Assembly (NCBI GenBank): GCA_030446525.1
Contig: JAUJNC010000198.1
Span: 1 to 10,035 of the forward strand
Reading direction: 5' to 3'
DNA: 10,035 nt
Origin: Armatimonadaceae bacterium
Lineage (GTDB): Bacteria > Armatimonadota > Armatimonadia > Armatimonadales > Armatimonadaceae
Part shown: positions 6,002 to 10,035 of the stretch, one piece after another
Layout: each line of letters begins with the position of its first letter
Position numbering within the stretch: the first letter of the stretch is position 1
The notes under the pieces: generated by a model
What the model was told of the DNA's origin: nothing
Seen by the model: only the letters and a program-made list of their open reading frames with translations
Databases searched by the model: none
Translations under genes and position numbers: made by a program

Positions 6002-6505
6002 TTGGGGTGGCTCCCTACCGCGCCGGTGCCCGCCTACGCCGACCCCCCGTCGCACGCCCCCGCGTACGGCTACCGAGACAAGCAGGAGAAACGGCCGTCA
6101 AAGCACGTTTGGCAGGGGGAGCGTAGAGACCGCGGGGACTACGACAAGTGGGACAAGGAAGGCGCCAAGCGCCAAGAAGAGCGAGGGTGGGAGTGGGACA
6201 AGCGTCGAGACGAAGCCGAGCGCGAGCGCGACAAGCGCGAGGCGGAACGCCGGCGGGAGTGGCAGAAGCGGCAGGCCGAGCTTGCGCGCGAGCGCGACAA
6301 GCGGGAAGCCGAGCGCGACAGAGAGCGCGGCAGCCGCTATGGCCGTGATGTGGACCGGTTCCCCAGCACCGCTTCGGCCCGCTACCCTCGTGCGGCGGGT
6401 GACCTGGACCGGGACGGCATTGCGGACACGCGCGACCAGGACCGGGACAATGACGGCATCCTCAACACCCACGACCGGTACCCGAGCGACCCCCCCTGCC
6501 GTTAG
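6002..6505 (+). CDS. Secreted, highly charged protein with thrombospondin type-3-like repeats
   Basis: From TTG 6002 the product has 167 residues. The true start is probably earlier. The same frame is open from 5897 and reads KTILLTTGLVGLGWLPTAP then AYA|DPP, a good signal peptide with cleavage after AYA, but it has no ATG/GTG/TTG before 6002. ATA at 5975 (perhaps a decayed ATG, with AAGGA about 11 nt upstream) or CTG at 5978 are candidates. The body (about residues 25-118) is dominated by Arg, Lys, Glu and Asp, with two copies of RERDKREAER, and is likely a long charged helix. Residues 134-164 read DLDRDGIADTRDQDRDNDGI then a D-x-x-P-x-D-P end, the Asp-rich pattern of TSP type-3 repeats that bind calcium. 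It is probably cell-surface or periplasmic; function unknown. Confidence 0.7.
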   Translation: MGWLPTAPVPAYADPPSHAPAYGYRDKQEKRPSKHVWQGERRDRGDYDKWDKEGAKRQEERGWEWDKRRDEAERERDKREAERRREWQKRQAELARERDKREAERDRERGSRYGRDVDRFPSTASARYPRAAGDLDRDGIADTRDQDRDNDGILNTHDRYPSDPPCR

Positions 6506-6537
6506 GGCGGGCGCCCGGAACCTGGGTAAGCAAGAAG

Positions 6538-6564
6538 AAGGGCCGGGACGCAGCCCCGGCCCTT
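6538..6564. terminator. Strong GC hairpin after the charged secreted protein
   Basis: AAGGGCCGGG (6538-6547) and CCCGGCCCTT (6555-6564) form a perfect 10-bp stem with a 7-nt loop, 33 bp after the stop at 6505. The following bases (ctgttc) are only weakly T-rich, so termination may be incomplete. Confidence 0.65.
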
Positions 6565-6672
6565 CTGTTCGGATGGCCAGCGAAACGGCACCAGCCAGCA
6601 CCCGGTTCGGGAACGACCTTCCTTCCACGCAGTTCGTGGAGGCGGTCTCGGAGCTGCTAGAGCCGCTTTGCT

Positions 6673-6726
6673 GGTGAGCGTGTCCGCTCACCTACGCATT
6701 GACGTCTACCACCCTGCAATGCAGGG
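6673..6726. repeat. Two successive short palindromes before the TM-helix ORF
   Basis: GGTGAGCG (6673-6680) and CGCTCACC (6685-6692) form an 8-bp stem with a 4-nt loop. CCCTGCA (6712-6718) and TGCAGGG (6720-6726) form a 7-bp palindrome. Neither is followed by a T-run. They could be a weak terminator, protein-binding sites, or chance in GC-rich DNA. Confidence 0.4.
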
Positions 6727-7160
6727 CACGTTACTGGATGACAAAGACCGGCCCGCTCAGAACGCCGACTACGACCTGGTCGCCGGTGCTGGGTGGGGGC
6801 GCGTTCCTGGCGCAGCTCCTCTCCGGCGTGGTGCGCGGCGCCGCGGCCGAGGCGGGGCTAAAGAACCCGGAGCTTTTGGCCAAGCTCGCCTCAGGCGCGG
6901 TGTACGCCTTCGCCGTCATCGCGGCGATCAACCCGCTCGGCATCTCGCCGGTGGTGGTCAACACGCTCTACATCGGCCTGGTGGCCGCCATCTCGCTGGC
7001 GCTGGGGCTGGCCTTCGGGCGGGGCGGGCGCGACACGGCCGCGCGCTTGACCGAGCAGTGGGTGAGCGGGCTCCAGAGCACGGCCCAGCAGGTACAGGCG
7101 AGCCGGCCCAGCATCACGGCGCGCTCGGAGATGCCGGGGCGGCCAGGGGGCACCGCTTAG
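6699..7160 (+). CDS. Conserved TM-helix (MscS-associated) protein, probably N-terminally truncated
   Basis: The frame from TTG 6699 has 153 codons. The recognisable part is residues 30-125: an amphipathic segment GGGAFLAQLLSGVVRGAAAEAG, then a membrane helix at about 63-80 (ASGAVYAFAVIAAINPLGI) and another at about 85-106 (VVNTLYIGLVAAISLALGL), ending AFGRGGRDTAARLTEQW. This pattern resembles the conserved TM-helix family found with MscS-like channels, whose members usually carry several such repeats over more than 200 residues. The first 30 residues look unlike the family, and there is no good ribosome-binding site before the TTG. The gene is therefore probably a 5'-truncated remnant; an unusual short membrane protein remains possible. 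Confidence 0.55.
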   Translation: MTSTTLQCRARYWMTKTGPLRTPTTTWSPVLGGGAFLAQLLSGVVRGAAAEAGLKNPELLAKLASGAVYAFAVIAAINPLGISPVVVNTLYIGLVAAISLALGLAFGRGGRDTAARLTEQWVSGLQSTAQQVQASRPSITARSEMPGRPGGTA

Positions 7161-7351
7161 CACCCTCCCCCGAGCCAGGGTTTAACCCCCTGCTCCCCAG
7201 GGTAAACTATATCTATAAATAGCACCGGCCGCAGCGGCGGCAAAGAGGCGGACATAGGGCAGATCAGGCACATAGAGGGCATTGGGGCACTCTGTCCCGC
7301 AGCAGGCGCGGGCAGTGCCGACCTCGTCGTGCACAGCAAAGGAAAAGACAA

Positions 7352-8011
7352 ATGATTCGAAGCACGAACAACCCAGGCCATAAAGGCCGATCACTGCTGC
7401 TGGGGGCACTACTGCTCTCACTCTGGCTGGTGGCGGCGCCCGCGGTAAAGGCGCAACGCGTGCCGGAAGGCACCGTGGTCAAGGTCCGACTCCTGGAGGC
7501 TCTGAACTCCAAGACGGCGCGCGTCGGAGACCGAGTGCGCGTGGAACTCTCGCCCGAGGACCGCAGCGGACTGCCGCAGGGAACCGTCTTTGTCGGCCGT
7601 ATCAGCGAGGTCCGGCCGGCCAGCGCCTCCGCCCCCGGCATCATCGACCTGCGCTTTGGCGCCATCGAGCGCAATGCGGCGTGGCAGGCTGTCTCCGGCA
7701 GCCTCTACAGCCTGGACGAGGAGGGCATCCGTGAGGACGCCTCCGGGCGGCTGATGGGCAAACAACGCCCCAAGCAGGACCAGACCAAGATCATCGGTTA
7801 TGGCGCGGCGGGCGGTGCCGTGCTTGGCTACCTGCTGAAGAACAAGACCCAGAGCGCTCTTACGGGCGCGCTGCTGGGTGCGGCGGCTGGCTATATCTAT
7901 AGCGAGCAGCAGAAGAAGAAGGGCAATCCGGACGTGGACCTGGCGGCAGGCTCCGAGTTCGGCATCTACCTCAACCGTGCTGTGGCGTTGCGCCGCTCAC
8001 TGGCACTGTGA
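7352..8011 (+). CDS. Exported glycine-zipper protein of unknown function
   Basis: This 219-residue protein starts at ATG 7352, with AAAGGA 8 nt upstream. Residues 1-34 are a clear signal peptide (KGRSLLLGALLLSLWLVAAP, cleavage AVKA|Q). Residues 39-106 (GTVVKVRLLEALNSKTARVG onward, with GLPQGTVFVGRISEV) look like a compact beta-rich domain seen in exported proteins of several diderm phyla. Residues 149-180 (GYGAAGGAVLGYLL, then GALLGAAAGYIYS) form a glycine zipper: two hydrophobic helices with Gly every third or fourth residue, typical of envelope-associated proteins. It lacks the lipobox Cys. It stands alone on the strand, with a 170-bp gap before it and an inverted repeat after it. Function is not known. 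Confidence 0.8.
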   Translation: MIRSTNNPGHKGRSLLLGALLLSLWLVAAPAVKAQRVPEGTVVKVRLLEALNSKTARVGDRVRVELSPEDRSGLPQGTVFVGRISEVRPASASAPGIIDLRFGAIERNAAWQAVSGSLYSLDEEGIREDASGRLMGKQRPKQDQTKIIGYGAAGGAVLGYLLKNKTQSALTGALLGAAAGYIYSEQQKKKGNPDVDLAAGSEFGIYLNRAVALRRSLAL

Positions 8012-8023
8012 TGATGTGATGAT

Positions 8024-8094
8024 GCGCGGATGGGCTAGGATACGCAGCGACGCGTAGGAACGTGTAGGAACCTGCCAATGAGTTCCATCCGCGC
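8024..8094. terminator. Inverted repeat after the glycine-zipper gene (possible terminator)
   Basis: GCGCGGATGG (8024-8033) and CCATCCGCGC (8085-8094) are perfect 10-bp inverted repeats, 12 bp after the stop codon. The 51-nt loop is long for a simple terminator and contains a period-10 tandem GTAGGAAC repeat (8054-8061, 8064-8071). There is no T-tract. The function could be transcript end-processing instead. Confidence 0.35.
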
Positions 8095-8137
8095 TTAAGG
8101 CTGACGCCGGACGGGGTCGGGAAGGTGTTCTCCCCGT

Positions 8138-8267
8138 GGCACTGTCAAGTTAACTTTTTCCATGGCAAGAATGACGGAAACCGGGCCGTATTTTGGGCTC
8201 ACGGGCGCCATGATCACCAAAGATGTGGGGGTGATAACAACCCAACTTCAGTTAACTTGACAGTGCC
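8138..8267. mobile_element. 130-bp MITE-like element with perfect 18-bp terminal inverted repeats
   Basis: GGCACTGTCAAGTTAACT at 8138-8155 is repeated exactly, inverted, at 8250-8267. The flanks CTCCCCGT (8130-8137) and CTCCACGG (8268-8275) agree at 6 of 8 positions, suggesting a decayed 8-bp target duplication. The 94-bp interior has no convincing gene. An 18-bp IR with 8-bp duplication fits a non-autonomous derivative of an IS whose transposase is elsewhere; the family is not identified with confidence. The right repeat contains TTGACA reading toward the next gene, but no -10 box lies at the right distance. Confidence 0.75.
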
Positions 8268-8317
8268 CTCCACGGGAATGCCGGGGGAGGGCCCTCTATG
8301 CAGTGGAGACCCCCCTG

Positions 8318-8326
8318 TGATAGAAT
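8318..8326 (+). promoter_or_regulatory. Candidate extended -10 promoter of the HATPase gene
   Basis: TGA followed directly by TAGAAT (one mismatch to TATAAT) makes an extended -10 element. No good -35 is seen 17 bp upstream. Transcription would start near 8333, which places the GGAGG at 8327-8331 outside the transcript. That favours translation from the ATG at 8408 rather than the TTG at 8336, if this promoter is real. Confidence 0.35.
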
Positions 8327-8335
8327 GGAGGCGTC

Positions 8336-9337
8336 TTGGCATACAGCATCGTGCCACTACCGGGTCAAGCCCTCGCTGACGAGGGCCCCTTAGAGAGTAC
8401 CGCCGCCATGCTCCTGTCACGCGTGAGGGCGCTCGCGCCCCTGGCTCATCTGCTGCTCTCCTTCCTCCTGGTCGGCCTGACCACCGGGGTGCTCCTGCGC
8501 ATCCAGAGCGCCCTCATGGCCCAGGAGCCGGGCCACTACGTGCGGCCCTACGGCATCGGCTTCGTCGTGCCCATCACCCTCCTCACCTACCTGGGCGGCA
8601 GCCGCATCGGCATCGCAACGCTGCTCTTGTCGCTGCTCTGCTCGATGTACGTGCTCATGGCGCCGCGCTTCTCGCTCGTGGTGCACAGCCCCCGCGACCA
8701 CACCGAACTCGTGTTCCTTTCCTCGGTGGGGCTGCTCGCGGTCTTCGGCGTCGATGCCATGCGCAGGAACGCCCAGCTGCTCTCGGAGATGGGCACGGCG
8801 ACGGCGGCGCTGCAGGAGGCGAGCGAGCAGCAGCAGGCCTTCCTTCGGGACGTGCTGCTTTCGGTCACCGACAAGAAGCTGCGCCTGTGCCAGAGCCCCG
8901 CGGAGATGCCGCCCTGTCACGCCCCCGCGGCCGAGCCCGTGCCGGTGCGCTCCGAGAGCCTGCGGCTCTTGCGCCAGAGCGCCCTGGAGGCGGCCAAGGC
9001 ACAGGGCTTCGCCGAGGAGTGCTGTCACGACCTGATCACCGCGGTGGGGGAGGCGGCGATGAACGCGGTGGTGCACGGTGGGGGCGGCGAGGCGCGGGTG
9101 TGTGTGGGCCCGGGCAAGACGGTGCAGGTGTGGGTCGAGGACAAAGGAGCGGGCATCACGCTGGAGAACCTGCCGCGCGCGACGCTGGAGCGGGGGCACT
9201 CGACGGTTGGGAGCCTGGGGCACGGCTTCTGGCTGATGCTGAAGACGGCGGACCGGCTGTGGCTGCTGACGGGCAAGACGGGAACGACGCTGGTGCTGGA
9301 ACAGGATCCCACCGCTCCCGAGCTTGCCTGGGCCTAG
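8336..9337 (+). CDS. Membrane-bound RsbW-like HATPase (anti-sigma/serine kinase type) signalling protein
   Basis: The product has 333 residues from TTG 8336, or 309 from the in-frame ATG at 8408, which begins directly at MLLSRVRALAPLAHLLLSFL; the later start is quite possible. Four hydrophobic segments (about 36-58, 71-86, 90-110, 126-139), with PYGIGFVVPITLLTYLGGSR, resemble the DUF4118/MASE-like membrane regions of sensor kinases. A coiled coil follows (about 142-180). The C-terminal part is an HATPase_c_2 domain: N-box DLITAVGEAAMNAVVHGG (E239, N243), G1 box DKGAG (269-273) and G2 region GSLGHGFWLML (292-302). No HisKA dimerisation domain, phospho-acceptor His or PP2C domain is visible. 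This suggests an RsbW-type switch kinase or ATP-binding regulator anchored in the membrane. A PAS sensor gene follows on the same strand. Confidence 0.85.
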   Translation: MAYSIVPLPGQALADEGPLESTAAMLLSRVRALAPLAHLLLSFLLVGLTTGVLLRIQSALMAQEPGHYVRPYGIGFVVPITLLTYLGGSRIGIATLLLSLLCSMYVLMAPRFSLVVHSPRDHTELVFLSSVGLLAVFGVDAMRRNAQLLSEMGTATAALQEASEQQQAFLRDVLLSVTDKKLRLCQSPAEMPPCHAPAAEPVPVRSESLRLLRQSALEAAKAQGFAEECCHDLITAVGEAAMNAVVHGGGGEARVCVGPGKTVQVWVEDKGAGITLENLPRATLERGHSTVGSLGHGFWLMLKTADRLWLLTGKTGTTLVLEQDPTAPELAWA

Positions 9338-9392
9338 GAGCGCAAGGCCGCAGCCCGGCAGCCACTTCAGCCTGGCCCCTATCAGACTCTGT

Positions 9393-9481
9393 GTTTCTTG
9401 CTTACCCAATTCGCGCGAACAAGGGGCGTCGGAATTGGCGTGATGCAGGCAAGGGTTTCATCTGCGCGTGAACGAGGAAAC
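9393..9481 (+). promoter_or_regulatory. Possible structured leader upstream of the PAS gene
   Basis: Nested complementary segments are GTTTC/GAAAC (9393-9397, 9477-9481), CTTGC/GCAAG (9397-9401, 9449-9453) and CCAATTC/GAATTGG (9406-9412, 9432-9438). They lie just before a strong hairpin at 9514-9547. I recognise no known riboswitch class. The stems are short and could be chance. Confidence 0.25.
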
Positions 9482-9513
9482 AACCAGACAGACTTACTCG
9501 TGATGCGCACGGG

Positions 9514-9547
9514 AACCGCCGCGGCCACCGTGAGGGCCGCGGCGGTT
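9514..9547. terminator. Perfect 13-bp GC hairpin between the HATPase and PAS genes
   Basis: AACCGCCGCGGCC (9514-9526) and GGCCGCGGCGGTT (9535-9547) pair perfectly around an 8-nt loop, followed by ggctttg, a weak T-run. It could end the HATPase transcript, about 180 nt after the stop, or act as an attenuator before the PAS gene 47 bp downstream. Confidence 0.65.
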
Positions 9548-9594
9548 GGCTTTGACGCACCGTAAGCTCAGGAGAATAGGAGCAGCCCGTTAGG

Positions 9595-10035
9595 ATGCAG
9601 GACTCAGAGCGACAGCCCGGTGCCGGGGGCAGCGAGGAAGAGCCGCTGGCGCAGTTCGTGGAGGAGGTGCGCATTTCGGCCGAGAGCATCGTGGACACCC
9701 TCCGCGGGCCGCTCATCGTGCTCGACGCAGAGCTGCGGGTCGTCTTTGGGAACCACTCCTTCTACGAAACCTTCCGGGTCATCCCCGAGCAGACGCTGGG
9801 CCGGCTCCTCTACGAACTGGGCAACGGGCAGTGGGACATCCCCGAGCTGCGCCAGCTCCTGGAGGAGGTCCTGCCCAGAAACAACCTTGTCCACGACTTC
9901 GCGGTGCACCACGAGTTCCCGCACCTGGGGCGCAAGGTCATGGTGCTCAACGCCCGCAGGCTCCGCCAGACCCGCATTCACCCCGAGTTCATCCTGCTCG
10001 CCATCGAAGACGCTACAAGCAGGCGCCAGAGCGAG
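9595..10035 (+). CDS. PAS-domain sensor protein, probably histidine kinase or CheB/CheR-like (3' end outside window)
   Basis: Open from ATG 9595 to the window edge (147 codons), with GGAG elements 12-25 nt upstream. After a Gln/Glu/Gly-rich start, residues 30-141 form one PAS domain: PLIVLDAELRVVFGNHSFYE (39-58), TLGRLLYELGNGQWDIPELR (67-86), DFAVHHEFPHLGRKVMVLNA (101-120) and ILLAIEDATSRR (133-144). The GNGQWDIPELR and LNARR signatures are typical of PAS domains in hybrid sensor kinases and CheB/CheR-PAS proteins, where ATP-binding kinase domains usually follow. There is no signal peptide or membrane helix in the visible part, so the sensor is soluble. The downstream catalytic domain is not in the window. 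It may work with the membrane HATPase protein encoded upstream (inference). Confidence 0.85.
   Translation, partial: MQDSERQPGAGGSEEEPLAQFVEEVRISAESIVDTLRGPLIVLDAELRVVFGNHSFYETFRVIPEQTLGRLLYELGNGQWDIPELRQLLEEVLPRNNLVHDFAVHHEFPHLGRKVMVLNARRLRQTRIHPEFILLAIEDATSRRQSE

Noticed and set aside
8257..8262. TTGACA in the MITE right repeat as -35 box for the HATPase gene
   Set aside because: No -10-like sequence lies 16-18 bp downstream; the better -10 at 8321 is far too distant.
8417..9409. 330-codon minus-strand open frame, very rich in His, Arg and Gln
   Set aside because: It is the antisense shadow of the HATPase gene, whose N, G1 and G2 boxes are clear.
1..10035. CRISPR array, tRNA or rRNA gene
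   Set aside because: No regularly spaced repeats of 24-40 bp and no tRNA or rRNA signature sequences were seen.

Overview
This window comes from a GC-rich bacterial chromosome. The signal peptides, secreted proteins and sigma70-like promoter fit a bacterium, but the genes seen do not fix a phylum and I do not assign one. The whole window has high-GC codon use, except for an AT-richer island at about 3420-3600 between two decayed insertion sequences.

Left part (1-2000, minus strand): a two-gene operon. A class-III, glutamate-1-semialdehyde-aminomutase-like PLP aminotransferase (535-1851) is followed 25 bp later by a TIM-barrel amidohydrolase that runs off the left edge (1-509). A well-formed -35/-10 pair with a 17-bp spacer and a near-palindromic LacI-type operator candidate lie upstream of the operon.

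Middle part (2020-5896): a pile of mobile DNA. In order it holds (i) a frameshifted ISNCY-type DDE transposase remnant with paired copies of a terminal motif at both ends; (ii) a short AT-rich palindromic segment; (iii) a second, diverged ISNCY-type remnant whose coding frame is interrupted by a 10-bp repeat expansion and whose 3' part is missing; (iv) an almost complete IS3-family element (4396-5701) with 24-bp terminal inverted repeats and a classic A6G programmed -1 frameshift site, whose orfB is broken by a 21-bp insertion carrying a stop; and (v) an orphan C-terminal reading frame abutting the IS3 right end. The IS3 has no visible target-site duplication and its two flanks do not belong together, which points to deletion or recombination.

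Right part (5897-10035, plus strand): cell-envelope and signalling genes. These are a secreted, very charged protein ending in thrombospondin type-3-like calcium-binding repeats; a short TM-helix (MscS-like) ORF that looks truncated at its N-terminus; an exported protein with a glycine zipper; a 130-bp MITE-like element with perfect 18-bp inverted repeats; a membrane protein with an RsbW-like HATPase domain; a potentially structured leader with a strong hairpin; and the N-terminal PAS part of a sensor protein that leaves the window. The HATPase protein and the PAS protein probably form a signalling neighbourhood. I found no CRISPR array, tRNA or rRNA. No clearly new multi-gene system is evident; the most unusual material is the layered IS graveyard and the two small palindromic elements.
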